A stretch of DNA of 64,000 nucleotides from Flectonema sp. DT1601 (Eukaryota; Euglenozoa; Diplonemea; Diplonemida; Diplonemidae): the NCBI GenBank assembly GCA_964019425.1, contig OZ025816.1, positions 620,001-684,000 on the forward strand, in the 5' to 3' direction. Positions 14,711 through 24,257 of the stretch are shown piece after piece. Positions within the stretch are counted from its first letter, which is position 1. Every line of letters starts with the position of its first letter. A program made the position numbers and the translations under genes. The notes beneath the pieces are model-generated. The model was not told where the DNA came from. It worked only from the letters and a program-made list of their open reading frames with translations, and ran no database searches.

Positions 14711-17016
14711 CCTGGCTAAGAAACTTGAGAAGACTGGATGTGTTTCAGCACTCTACGCAGACGACACAGCTTGTGTGGTTTCGAATAAGGATTTTAAAGT
14801 AACTTACCGGATGGCGCAATTAGTCCTTGGGTTAGTAGATCGTTGGTGCAAAGATAATGACATGGCACTGTCGGTTTCGAAGACCTGCGGGATGCCGGTG
14901 GACTGTCCTAGGAATATGTATTGGAGGCTGGGATTCCCCAGAACGTCAGGAGAGAACTTCTTTCGGATCAGTAGGGAGGAACTGGCTGGGATGATTCGGT
15001 CAAATGAAGAAGGTAGGCCATTACTTGGAAATGGGGCGATGATCCTCAAGCTGGGTGATACTGAGGTTACGAAGGCAAGTGAACTTCTTGAACTGATGCC
15101 AGTGGGTCCGGATCCGACCTGGGTGAAGTTGCTGACTGCCGTACTCATGCCGATGGTGGATAGTGTTAAGTACTTGGGTGTCCATATTGACGATGACCTT
15201 ACATATGGTACACAAGTGGATAAACTACTGGATGAGACGAGGAAGGGACTTGTTCTGCTTCGAAAGTTGGAGCTATTCAACTTTGATTTCAAAACGCTGA
15301 ACATGATCAAGAACTTATACATCCTCTCAAGGATTCTGTATGGGCTTGAGAGCTATGGACCTTTCCTGACAGATGAACAGCTTAAACCTATTGACCTGAA
15401 TCTGAGGAAGATAGCTAGAAAAATCACCGGCTGCGGCTTCAACACAAGGTCCCTTCCGTTACTGTGGGAGGCGAACATACTCCCGATGAGACTGCAGATT
15501 GAGAAGCAAGCCAGGATTGCTTTATTTAGGTATCGGTCACTGGATTGGGTTCCTTCTACGAAGGGAATCGCTAGTGGAACTTGGAGTTCAACTTTACCGG
15601 CCGAGGACCGTAATATGGAGATCCAGGGGATTGTCATGCCTGACAGCATCGAGCCATGGATAGATGTTCCGAACCTGGAGATATCTTGCGGATATGGACA
15701 TTCGAAGACCGGTGTTGCTGAAGTGGACAAGGCTAAGTTCGAGGAGTACTGCAGCGAACTTAGGCCGTGTACCTCGTCCATTTTTGTTGACGGATCCCAC
15801 GACCCTGTCAACTACACGGCAGGCGCAGCGGCAGTGCAGATCACGCCGTGTGAACGGACCATGGCATCGAGACTTGTTGCAACAGAAAGTAGTTATAAAG
15901 CTGAACAGGTAACTCTGAAGCTGTTAATAAGTGAATTTGGAAAAGCAACCTCTGTCCTGGGTCCCAGATCTGGAATCACGAGAGTCTTCAGTGATTCTAA
16001 ATCCAATCTGGATGAGCTGCGTGGTGGAATTGCGGCTCAGAGGAAGCTGAACTCTCTCTCAATACTAGAAGGGATAAGAAAATTAAACTCATTCGTACAC
16101 CTTCAATTCATCCCAGCTCACGTGGGAATTGAACCGCATGACAAGGCAGATGAACTGGCGAAAAAGATCTCAAAAGATGTTAAGAGCAAGCCGGTGTCAA
16201 CGACTATGGACTTCTTCGCACATAAGTCAAGGATAGTGAGGGAAGCTAACAGAAAGCTGTTTGGTAAGATTATGGAGGGTTCAGCAAGGGCGAAACCACC
16301 GATCAAACGGGTGATGCTTAGGCAATATCTTGATGCTACCGGAGGCCTGAGAGCGGCTCGATACCCCAAGGACATGCTGAGAGAATCAGAGATAAGGATA
16401 GCCAGGTTCAGGACGGGCTCTCACCCCCTGCTCAGGGTAAATGAACTACCGATAAAGTGCCCCTTCTGCAAAAGAACAGACTCTTCTGCCCGACATCTAA
16501 TATTTGATTGCGAGGATGGTGACGTGGTCCGCATTAGAGAAGGAACAATAAGATCAAACATGCAGGAAGCGAGAATTTCCGAGACCGAACTGAATCTTTC
16601 AATAATGTTTGCGACGAGAAATCTTCATGCCCTAGCCGGCTACTTATGGCATTTGGAACAACGAACAGGCTTATCAAACTGTTAACTGATTGGTAGTTGC
16701 TAATTCATTAGTATCATTCTCCCTTATCACACTCCTTAATCATCTCCTAATTTCTCTGAGGACATCCGCAGAGCTTCATGGCTCGTAGGTAACCCAGTGG
16801 TCTTTGGCCACCGTCCCTGTACTGATCCTTCGCTTTATATTAACTGTGTCTTGAGATTCCTATCCGGGGAAGTCCTCCAACGGACTCAGGACAGTTGCGC
16901 TTGTTTTTACTTGTTTATTTTATCAAAAAATAAGAAGGGCAAGAATGCTCAGAATGAAGAAAAATAAAGTGGAAAGACAGGGGGGATGTGACTAAATAAA
17001 TAAATAAATAAATAAA
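14711..17016 (+). mobile_element. LINE-B copy B1, 5'-truncated
   Basis: The match to LINE-B starts within reverse transcriptase at the codons LAKKLEKTG, just before the YADD motif, and continues to the 3' end. The 3'UTR (16686-16990) has the two family hairpins and ends gatgtgac followed by (TAAA)n. It is almost identical to copies B3, B4 and B5, so it is young. It lies divergently to LINE-A copy A1. Confidence 0.93.
14712..16685 (+). pseudogene. LINE-B ORF2 C-terminal half (RT YADD to RNase H), intact to stop
   Basis: The frame is open from the truncation point to TAA, about 657 codons. It contains YADD, the PDZ-like insertion, VKYLGVHIDDD, RNase H (FVDGSHDP, YKAEQ, FSDSKS, AHVGIE, DKADELAKK) and the zinc knuckle CPFCKRTDS...HLIFDC. 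It lacks ORF1, the endonuclease and most of the RT fingers and palm, so it cannot encode a complete element. Confidence 0.92.
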
Positions 17017-17039
17017 AATTTCTTTTTTATTTATTGATA

Positions 17040-17080
17040 CTGATCGAAAAACAAGCAAGGACTGCCCTCTTCAGGTACAG
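17040..17080 (+). mobile_element. LINE-B micro-fragment fused to LINE-A
   Basis: About 41 nt encode LIEKQARTALFRYR in the LINE-B manner (compare the same stretch in copy B2 near 36695). It is preceded by the recurrent spacer tttcttttttatttatt and followed without a gap by LINE-A sequence. It looks like a template-switch patch at the 5' end of copy A2. Confidence 0.7.
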
Positions 17081-20000
17081 ATTACAAAACCGCCGGACGT
17101 AGTATTTTTTCAAAACTCGATGATTCTGGAAGAATTCTCTGTAATTAGAGAAGATAATAAACATGGATCTGATCACCGACCTCTCTACACCGTACTGGAT
17201 CCCATGTGTCAACTTACACGGGCCACGATAGGTTCTAAGAAACGCGTAGTGTGGGACTTCAAGTCTACGGACTGGAACTGCTTTGGAAATATGCTCGATA
17301 AGAGAATTAGAAAATCGAAACTCTCCAACGATGCAACTGCGAATGCTAAGCTCTTTAACAACATACTGCATGAAGTGGCGGCTAAATTCATTCGTCGACG
17401 TGTCCTTTTCAAAGGGAAACGGAGACGAAAGTGGAAGACGTCAACTCCTGATTCTGCCAAATCGAAGGGTGTCCACCTACGTGATCAACTTGACAAGGGT
17501 AACAACTTTGCCTTTGCGTTTAAGAAGATCAAAGAACTGCAGCAAGATGCTGGTAAAGATATCAGTGTCAACAACATCTCCGACTGCGATCTCCCATCAG
17601 CATTCTTGGACCTGTTTGTCTCGAAATCGGAAATATTATCGCTAGAGGCCCCCGCACTCTCAGATGGTGATAATGAAATGGATATTTGCTGTGATTTCAC
17701 AATGGCTGAAATTGAAGCAGCGATTAAGAACCTGAAGACCCGCAAGGCTGCAGGACCTGATGGAGTTCACAATGAGATGATCAAAAACTTCACTCCGGCA
17801 ACAGTGGAATACCTCTTGAGAATTATTAACACTTCCTGGAAGACTTCAAAAGTACCGTACCAGTGGAAACAAGGTTTAATCAAGCCTATGTTCAAGGCTG
17901 GAAAACCTCGGAATGAACTGAAGAGTTTCAGACCCATTACGCTCACATCGGTTGTTGGGAAACTTGCGGAGAGGCTCGTGTATGACCGACTCATGCACTG
18001 GCTCACTAAACATTCGTCACTCAGCCCACTACAGGCTGGATTCAGAAGGGGGAGAAATACCTGCGAACAGATCACCGTTTTGGTAGATGCCGTCGTAAGG
18101 ATGCACATGAAGAGAAAGAGATCGGTGTTCTTATCGTTTGATTTTACTGCTGCGTTTGACAGGATCAACCATAAGATACTTTTATTAAAATTGGTAAAGA
18201 TGGGTGTTCCGAATGTTATTATCAGATGGATCACAGACTTTCTTACAAACAGGAAGGTTAGAGTTGAAGCGAATGGTTACTTTAGCGAATTCCGTACTCT
18301 GGCTAAGGGGGTTCCACAGGGATCGATCCTGGGTCCTCTTCTCTATCTTATCTACGTTGATGACCTCTGCAAGATTTTGGAACTGGAGAAAGAAACAACG
18401 ACGTCTGCTCTGTATGCGGATGATACAGCATGTGTAGTATCTGGACATAACATGGAAGAAGCTCTTTCAAATGCTCAAATAATACTTGATAAAGTGGATC
18501 AATGGTGTTCTGACAACGACATGGCCCTGTCGGTCTCAAAGACCTGTGCTCTTAAGATGAAAGTCCGTACGAAGGATATGATTCTCAACGACACCTGCAA
18601 TCGCGAATTACTATTTTCCAGATCTGTTGTGGAAAACGTTATCAAAATGGACTATAGTGACATTGAAAAGAGTATCAACTTAAACTCTTCTAGACCCATG
18701 CTTCAAAGCGGCGAAACTATTCTCGAGGTTGATGGAACTCCGATCAAAACGCAAGACGAACTTGACAACGTGATGTTGCGGAATATTGTTCTCGAAGACA
18801 ACGTGATGGTGGTGAAAGCCAGATTTAAAACCGCATTTCTGTTGCCAATCGTGGACTCAGTGAAATACCTCGGAGTTCACATCGACGACAGACTCACTTT
18901 CCACAAACAGGTGGCTAAGATTCATGAAGAACTGAAAAAGGGAATATCTCTGCTTCAATGCCTTCAACCGTATGATCTTGACTACAAAACGCTAAATATG
19001 GTCAAGAACCTTTACGTAACTGCGAGAATCTCTTATGCACTCGATAGCTTTGGTTGGTTGATAAGCAACAGCGTTGATAGTATTGATTTCGAACTGAGGA
19101 AGGTTGCCAGGCTGGTTACTGGATGCAGCAGGTGCACACCGAGAGAACTTCTACTGTGGGAAGCGGACATGCTTCCTTTTAAACGTCAGATTGAAAAGCA
19201 AACCAAGATAGCGTACTACAGGTATAAAGCCATGACTTGGATACCTAGTACCAACAGACTCGCCTCAACCCAAAGCTACTGGGCTGGCCTCCTTCCTGGC
19301 ATTGACAGCCAGCGTGAAAGCCAGTGCCTTGTACAGCCTGACTCGATGGAACCCTGGGTATCTCCGACAAACCTTAGGATTAGCAACGGCTGCGGATTTC
19401 CGAAGTCCGCGAACCCTGCGGTGGACAAAGAAAAATTCATGTCGTACATTGGAACGTTACCTCCTGTCGACATGGTAATCAACTGCGATGGCTCCTACTC
19501 TGCTTCCGGCGCGGCCGGTGCGGCTCATATTGCCAAGTCACGTAGCGGCCTTCGATCTGCTTACGCGTCTAGGCTTTATCAAGCTGACTGCAGCTACAGG
19601 GCTGAACAACATGCTCTGAAGAACGCGGCTAGACATCTGAGAACAGTGTTTAGCAAAGATCGTTCAATGAAATCTGTGAGGATATTCACGGACTCAAAAT
19701 CCCTTCTGGATGAACTGCTGGGTGGAAGGTGCAGACAGAGGAATACTGAGTCCCTCAAGATACTAGAATACCTGCGCATGTGTGAAATGAAAGTGCATTT
19801 GCAATTCATCCCCTCGCACATTGGAATCGAGTTTCACGATGAAGTTGACGCGCTTGCAAAGGAAGCAGCGCACAACAAGAACATCCGACCTGTGCTAGTC
19901 AAAGGCACTTACTTCTCGCGATCATCACATGTTAAGCGCTGCATCAAGAAGGATCTGCTTAACGTGAGTGGTTACACCTGCTACAAACACCTCATCAGAG

Positions 20001-20362
20001 GCCGTTCCGTTAAATACCCTCCTGGGATGGAAAGAGCCGACGAGATACGGATAGCGAACTTCCGGACAGGATGTCACCCGCTAATTCAGAACTGGCGCAA
20101 GACGATCGACTGCCCATTTTGTGGCGAACCGTCCTCACAGGTTCACCTGCTGCAGGGATGTCAATCTCCCAAACTCGACTCGGCCAGGTTCAAAATCCTG
20201 GGCTTCTCAACACTGACCGGCAAGTGGGATCGCGATCGAGAACTTATTATTGCCAACGAAATTCCTAACCTTGAAGCTCTCTTCACTTTGGCGTGGCTTC
20301 CATCACTCGCGTTGATCATAAGGTGGATGGAACAGACATCTAACCTTAGACTTTGGAAGTAA
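17081..20362 (+). CDS. LINE-A ORF2 (endonuclease remnant, reverse transcriptase, RNase H), 5' partial
   Basis: The polyprotein copies element RNA into DNA at a nicked target. About 1093 codons are open to TAA. The endonuclease keeps only its end (HGSDHRPL). RT motifs include RKAAGPDGVHNEMIK, FRPITLTSVVGKLAERL, LSFDFTAAFDRINH, GVPQGSILGPLLYLIYVDDL and YADD near residue 445. A PDZ-like segment (GETILEVDGTPIKTQDEL) lies between the palm and VKYLGVHIDDR. RNase H (CDGSYSASG, YRAEQ, FTDSKS, SHIGIE, DEVDALAKE) begins near residue 796. A CPFCGEP...HLLQGC zinc knuckle ends the protein. No frame break is seen; the N-terminal endonuclease and any ORF1 are missing by truncation. Confidence 0.92.
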   Translation: MTKPPDVVFFQNSMILEEFSVIREDNKHGSDHRPLYTVLDPMCQLTRATIGSKKRVVWDFKSTDWNCFGNMLDKRIRKSKLSNDATANAKLFNNILHEVAAKFIRRRVLFKGKRRRKWKTSTPDSAKSKGVHLRDQLDKGNNFAFAFKKIKELQQDAGKDISVNNISDCDLPSAFLDLFVSKSEILSLEAPALSDGDNEMDICCDFTMAEIEAAIKNLKTRKAAGPDGVHNEMIKNFTPATVEYLLRIINTSWKTSKVPYQWKQGLIKPMFKAGKPRNELKSFRPITLTSVVGKLAERLVYDRLMHWLTKHSSLSPLQAGFRRGRNTCEQITVLVDAVVRMHMKRKRSVFLSFDFTAAFDRINHKILLLKLVKMGVPNVIIRWITDFLTNRKVRVEANGYFSEFRTLAKGVPQGSILGPLLYLIYVDDLCKILELEKETTTSALYADDTACVVSGHNMEEALSNAQIILDKVDQWCSDNDMALSVSKTCALKMKVRTKDMILNDTCNRELLFSRSVVENVIKMDYSDIEKSINLNSSRPMLQSGETILEVDGTPIKTQDELDNVMLRNIVLEDNVMVVKARFKTAFLLPIVDSVKYLGVHIDDRLTFHKQVAKIHEELKKGISLLQCLQPYDLDYKTLNMVKNLYVTARISYALDSFGWLISNSVDSIDFELRKVARLVTGCSRCTPRELLLWEADMLPFKRQIEKQTKIAYYRYKAMTWIPSTNRLASTQSYWAGLLPGIDSQRESQCLVQPDSMEPWVSPTNLRISNGCGFPKSANPAVDKEKFMSYIGTLPPVDMVINCDGSYSASGAAGAAHIAKSRSGLRSAYASRLYQADCSYRAEQHALKNAARHLRTVFSKDRSMKSVRIFTDSKSLLDELLGGRCRQRNTESLKILEYLRMCEMKVHLQFIPSHIGIEFHDEVDALAKEAAHNKNIRPVLVKGTYFSRSSHVKRCIKKDLLNVSGYTCYKHLIRGRSVKYPPGMERADEIRIANFRTGCHPLIQNWRKTIDCPFCGEPSSQVHLLQGCQSPKLDSARFKILGFSTLTGKWDRDRELIIANEIPNLEALFTLAWLPSLALIIRWMEQTSNLRLWK

Positions 20363-20538
20363 AGTAGGTGACATGTAGTCGCCAATATCAATTTGTTATT
20401 ATTTTTTAGTATTTTCATCATTATCAATCATCTCCTGGTTGGGTAACTGCACACCACCTTCGGTGTTGTCGCAGTGTCTCTTCCAACACTCCTGTCTCCT
20501 TCTTCTCCTATTCTCCTTATAAATTTCTCTTGAGGGCA

Positions 20539-20571
20539 GGCCTTCGGGCTGTTCAAGTGGTCTTTGACCAC
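20539..20571 (+). promoter_or_regulatory. LINE-A 3'UTR double hairpin
   Basis: The first stem, GGCC-TTCG-GGCT, has a UUCG loop. The second, GTGGTC-TTT-GACCAC, is perfect. The pair occupies the same relative place as in LINE-B, where the sequences differ but pairing is kept. It is a candidate RT recognition structure; the function is inferred. Confidence 0.55.
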
Positions 20572-20881
20572 CGCTCTAGTTATATGCTCGATTCTTTGTT
20601 TTTTCCTTATCGATAGTAGGAATGGTAACCGAATTAGCTTCATGTGTCCAATTTCAAGGACGCGTGACCACTTATTTTTCCGTTGCCGCTCTTCTTACGT
20701 CCTCAGGCGGAGCCTACCTTTGTTTCCCGTGTTTTCCAATTTGTCAGACTTAAGTCAAAAAGAAAGTATTAAAGAAAGACAAAACAAAGAAGTGAAAAGA
20801 ACAAAAACAAAGAGTCTGGAAGCACAGACGAGTGTAACCAAAAAAAAAAAAAAAAAAAAAAAATACAAAATATTTTGGGGT

Positions 20882-21120
20882 AAGTACAGCGCAGTGGTAT
20901 AACTCTCGCCCCGGAGCTGGGTGATCGCTGGTTCGATCCCCTGCCACTGCAATAACCCATCGCGTCCGTACACGCAATTAGTTCAAATCCCGCACCCGAA
21001 GGGCGTCCAGGGTAGGCACCTGGTTGACTCTCCTACGTTAAGACTGGAGGGAAGGGAAAATGGAAGGATTTCCATAAAGAAGCCAAGAACACAAAAAAAA
21101 AAAAAAAAAAAAAAAAAAAA
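20882..21120 (+). mobile_element. tRNA-derived SINE, copy 1
   Basis: An internal pol III promoter is visible: A-box-like TACAGCGCAGTGG at 20885-20897 and B-box GGTTCGATCCC at 20930-20940, spaced as in tRNA. The tRNA-like head is followed by about 150 nt of unrelated body and a poly(A) tail (21093-21120). It lies about 20 nt after the LINE-A2 poly(A). The head does not form a normal acceptor stem, so it is not a tRNA gene. Confidence 0.75.
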
Positions 21121-21125
21121 GATCT

Positions 21126-21372
21126 TTTTTTTCAGGGGGCGTCATAGTGCAGTGGATGGGGTGGTGCCCCCGCACCCAATCGGCCTCGGTTCGAACCCCG
21201 CTGTACGCACCGCGCCTCACAGCGCAATCAGTTTCCGTGTCGCATCCCCCATTGTCTCGAAAAAGTGAACGGCCACCCAGTAAGGGCAGCGCCTAAGCAA
21301 TTATAGTAGTAACAAAAAGAAGGAGAAACACAGTAGTGAAACACTCAAAAAAAAAAAAAAAAAAAAAAAAAA
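21126..21372 (+). mobile_element. tRNA-derived SINE, copy 2
   Basis: A-box TAGTGCAGTGG lies at 21145-21155 and B-box GGTTCGAACCCC at 21188-21199, followed by a body containing cgcgcctcacagcgcaatca and a poly(A) tail (21347-21372). The sequence aagatct is present on both sides (about 21119 and 21371), a plausible target-site duplication. The body resembles SINE copy 1 at its cgcgtc...cgcaattag stretch, and also the 3' end of LINE-C. Confidence 0.75.
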
Positions 21373-22514
21373 GATCTCTGAAGTGGGTCCCCTCAACTCG
21401 TTCAATTGCTAGTGGTCTATGGAGTTTAAAACTACCGCCTGAGGATCGACAGATCTCAATTCAAGATATAGTACAACCCGACAGTATTGAACCGTGGGCA
21501 GATGTACCGAACCTCTCGATATCGTGTGGCTACGGACACTCCAAAACTGTCGATGCTGCAGCTGATAAACTAAAGTTTGATGAATACTGCAGGGAACTCA
21601 GACCCTCTGACTCCACGATATATACAGATGGATCTCATGACCCTAAGAACTACACTGCTGGTGCAGCGGCCGTGCAGGTCTTACCGGTAGAGTGTACCAG
21701 GGCATCCAGACTTGTGGCCACCGAAAGTAGTTACAAGTCTGAACAGATAGCTCTGAAATTATTGGTTTATGAAATTGGCAAGATAAACTCGCCGTTTGGA
21801 TCTACCTGCGGGATCACAAGGATATTTAGTGACTCGAAGTCGAATTTAGATGAACTGAAGGGAGGTATTGTGGCTCAGAGGAAGGTGAATTCGCTGTCGA
21901 TACTGAACAAAATCAAACAATTGGGGACCTTTGTCCATCTTCAATTCATCCCATCGCATGTAGGGATTGATCCTCACGACAAGGCTGATAAACTGGCTAA
22001 GGCAGCTTCTAAAGATTTGGATGGGAAGCCAGTTAATTCAAAAATGGACTTCTTTGCACACAAGTCGAGGGTTGCACGCGAAACCGGTAGGAAGCTATTT
22101 GGCAGGATGCTTGAAGGTGCTGAGACTGCGAGGCCCCCTGTCAAGCGTGTCATGCTGAGACAATACCTGGAAGCCACTGGGGGTTACAAGGCTGCTCGTT
22201 ACCCCCCCAACATGCTGAGGTCATCAGAAATTAGAATAGCTAGATTCAGGACTGGATCTCATCACTTACTTAGAATTAAAGAAGTTCCTCGGATGTGTCT
22301 CTTTTGTCAAAGAACGGAGTCTTCACCACGTCATCTGATACTGGAATGCACTGCTGCGGCGCTGATGTACATTCGAAAAGGAACTATTGGTGAAATTATT
22401 GAGGAAGCAAGAATCTCGAAGACTGCCTTGAGTCTTCCGTTCATGTTTGCTACACGTAACTTGCATGCCCTTGCCGGATTCATATGGAACATGGAGCAAT
22501 GGGTTCAAACCTGA
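21372..22514 (+). pseudogene. LINE-B' ORF2 C-terminal fragment (RNase H)
   Basis: About 380 codons are open to TGA. RNase H residues are present (YTDGSHDP, YKSEQ, FSDSKS, SHVGID, DKADKLAKA), then the zinc knuckle CLFCQRTES...HLILEC. The endonuclease and RT parts are missing. Confidence 0.88.
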
Positions 22515-22852
22515 CAGCACTCAGCTGTAGTTAAACAAGTCAATACTATTATCTTTTAGTATACATCTTCTCCATTCTTTCTCCTTATCTCCTAGTTCTA
22601 TGAGGACAACCGTAGGGCCCTTTCGGCTCGCAGGTGACCCAGTGGTCTTTGGCCACCGTCTTTACGTTGATCTCTCGCTTTGCAAGCACAGTGTCAGGAG
22701 CTGCCGATCCGTGGAGGTCCTCTAACGGACTCCTGACAGTTGCACGCGTATCTTTGTCTTGTTAAAAAATAAGAAGAGCGTTGGTGCTCAGAATATAAAA
22801 AAAGCAAAATGAAAGAGAGACAAGAAAGATGTGACAAAATAAAAATAAAAAT
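21373..22852 (+). mobile_element. LINE-B' copy, 5'-truncated, diverged subtype
   Basis: LINE-B-type sequence starts at the codons RSLKWVPST, so only RNase H, the zinc knuckle and the 3'UTR remain. It is diverged from B1, B3, B4 and B5 at many sites but still has the 3'UTR hairpins (GGGCC...GGCTC, GTGGTC-TTT-GGCCAC). The tail is aaaataaaaattctttttt, directly abutting copy B3. Confidence 0.88.
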
Positions 22853-22877
22853 TCTTTTTTATTTATTGTGTGCACGG

Positions 22878-24257
22878 ATGGCAAAAGAGGTGTACAAACT
22901 GGAGTTTGTACAGGCAAAATGGGATGATGATGCACGGAAGGAGGCTAACACCATACAGAGGTTTGAGCTGGCGCCAGAATACTGGCCGGCCAATATGGTG
23001 TTGACCGAGGAGATGTATGCCGCCGATGGTAGGGGGGTATACCTCACAACAACAACGGAAGTGAGGAAGAGGATGGCAGGAGATAAGCCGGGTGCCTGGC
23101 AAACGCTGACCCTGGCCACGCTAAGCCCAATGAACGAAGCAAAAGAAGTGCAGGTAGTGCTCAAGGAGAAGGTGGATGATGGAGTGAAGAGGACCTTGAG
23201 GAGACTGTGGTTGTCTGCCTTGGGCAGGGAGGTCCTTCCCATAGGAACTGACACTGATGCAACAGTGAAAACGAAGGAGTTGGTTGTAAGGATAGAGAAG
23301 ACGTGGACCGACAACAAGAGATGGTCTGAGGTGAAGCGTTCGCCGATGAAGGCCACACAGGAACTAAGGAAGATGCCGGGATACGTTGACACCTACAATG
23401 CGAGGGTAGGTGAGCAGAACGTAACGGTGATGCTCCGGGTGAAGGCAACGGAGGTGAGGAGCTTCCTTAAGGTCTCAGGAAACGGGGGAACGTTCACGAA
23501 GGAAAAGGACCACACCTGTGAGCAGGCTGTGAAGGCTTCAGTTCTGTGGCTGCCGAAGGATGATACGCTTAGTATCGCGCAGGATAAGGCGGAAGAGATT
23601 GAGGGCGGCCTTGGGCTTGTACTCAATGAGCATGGTCTAGGAATCAGAGCTAGCTGCTGGCATGAGAAGGCGGCAAGGGAGAAGCTTCACTTACCAGCCA
23701 AACTCCCTGAAACCAGGATTTCTGGAATACCGATCGGGACCACGTCGGATGACGCGATTAAGTACCTCATTTCGAGGGAAGGATGGGAGGTGAGAAAGAT
23801 GAAGGATGGTGTTCGGAACGGGATGCGGTGGATGGTCGTGCGTGGTCCCGAGAGGGATGGCGAGACTGTCACCATCGACGGGGTTCTCTGTTTAATCGAA
23901 CCGATGAAGAAGGTGGTAGTCGCTCCTACGAGGTCAGTGAAGGTAACCCCGAAGGCGAGGGAGCAGAAGCCGGAAAAGCGAAGGGATCTCTCGGAGAGCT
24001 CGGGCAAGTGGTACACGCGGGCGGAATTCATTGCGTTTCACGGTAAGAAGAAGGGAATCCGTCTGTGGGGCGAGGCATCGCAGAACGCACGGGATGCTTT
24101 GGTGAAGCCGGTATCGTCACCGATCTCCGATCAACAGAAACAGAGTAAGAAGGAGAAGAATATACCTCCAAAGGATGGTGAGCGGAAGAAGTGTTCGGTC
24201 GAGGATAGACTGGAACGTCTTGAGCGTCTGCTCATGTCGCTTGTAGGGAGCAAGTGA
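22878..24257 (+). CDS. LINE-B ORF1 protein, C-terminal 459 aa (5'-truncated)
   Basis: ORF1 proteins of LINEs usually bind element RNA. This fragment begins MAKEVYKLEF; the longer N-terminus seen in copy B5 is lost. Conserved stretches shared with B4 and B5 are ELAPEYWP, RGVYLTTTTEVRKRMAG, LGLVLNEHGLGI, LPETRISGIPIGT, YLISREGW and GKKKGIRLWGE. No CCHC knuckle is visible, so the fold is unknown to me. The C-terminus is Lys-rich with a final short coiled segment (DRLERLERLLMSLVGSK), then TGA. ORF2 follows immediately in the same frame. Confidence 0.85.
   Translation: MAKEVYKLEFVQAKWDDDARKEANTIQRFELAPEYWPANMVLTEEMYAADGRGVYLTTTTEVRKRMAGDKPGAWQTLTLATLSPMNEAKEVQVVLKEKVDDGVKRTLRRLWLSALGREVLPIGTDTDATVKTKELVVRIEKTWTDNKRWSEVKRSPMKATQELRKMPGYVDTYNARVGEQNVTVMLRVKATEVRSFLKVSGNGGTFTKEKDHTCEQAVKASVLWLPKDDTLSIAQDKAEEIEGGLGLVLNEHGLGIRASCWHEKAAREKLHLPAKLPETRISGIPIGTTSDDAIKYLISREGWEVRKMKDGVRNGMRWMVVRGPERDGETVTIDGVLCLIEPMKKVVVAPTRSVKVTPKAREQKPEKRRDLSESSGKWYTRAEFIAFHGKKKGIRLWGEASQNARDALVKPVSSPISDQQKQSKKEKNIPPKDGERKKCSVEDRLERLERLLMSLVGSK

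Larger units (their letters stand above)
17081..20863 (+). mobile_element. LINE-A copy A2, nearly complete ORF2, 5'-truncated
   Basis: LINE-A begins here inside the endonuclease domain (KPPDVVFF... then HGSDHRPL) and runs through RT, RNase H, the 3'UTR (20363-20839) and a poly(A) tail (20840-20863). The 3'UTR has a double hairpin (20539-20571). It differs from LINE-B in its poly(A) tail, in contrast to the (TAAA)n of B, and in many protein positions. Confidence 0.92.

Noticed and set aside
20882-20950. A functional tRNA gene next to the LINE-A2 tail
   Set aside because: The A and B boxes are good, but a normal 72-nt cloverleaf with paired acceptor and anticodon arms does not form. The segment continues into a SINE body with poly(A).
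24255-24257. UGA as a sense codon in this organism
   Set aside because: Host genes contain no in-frame UGA over thousands of codons, the gene at 61940 ends in TGA, and other LINE copies also end with TGA. The standard code fits.
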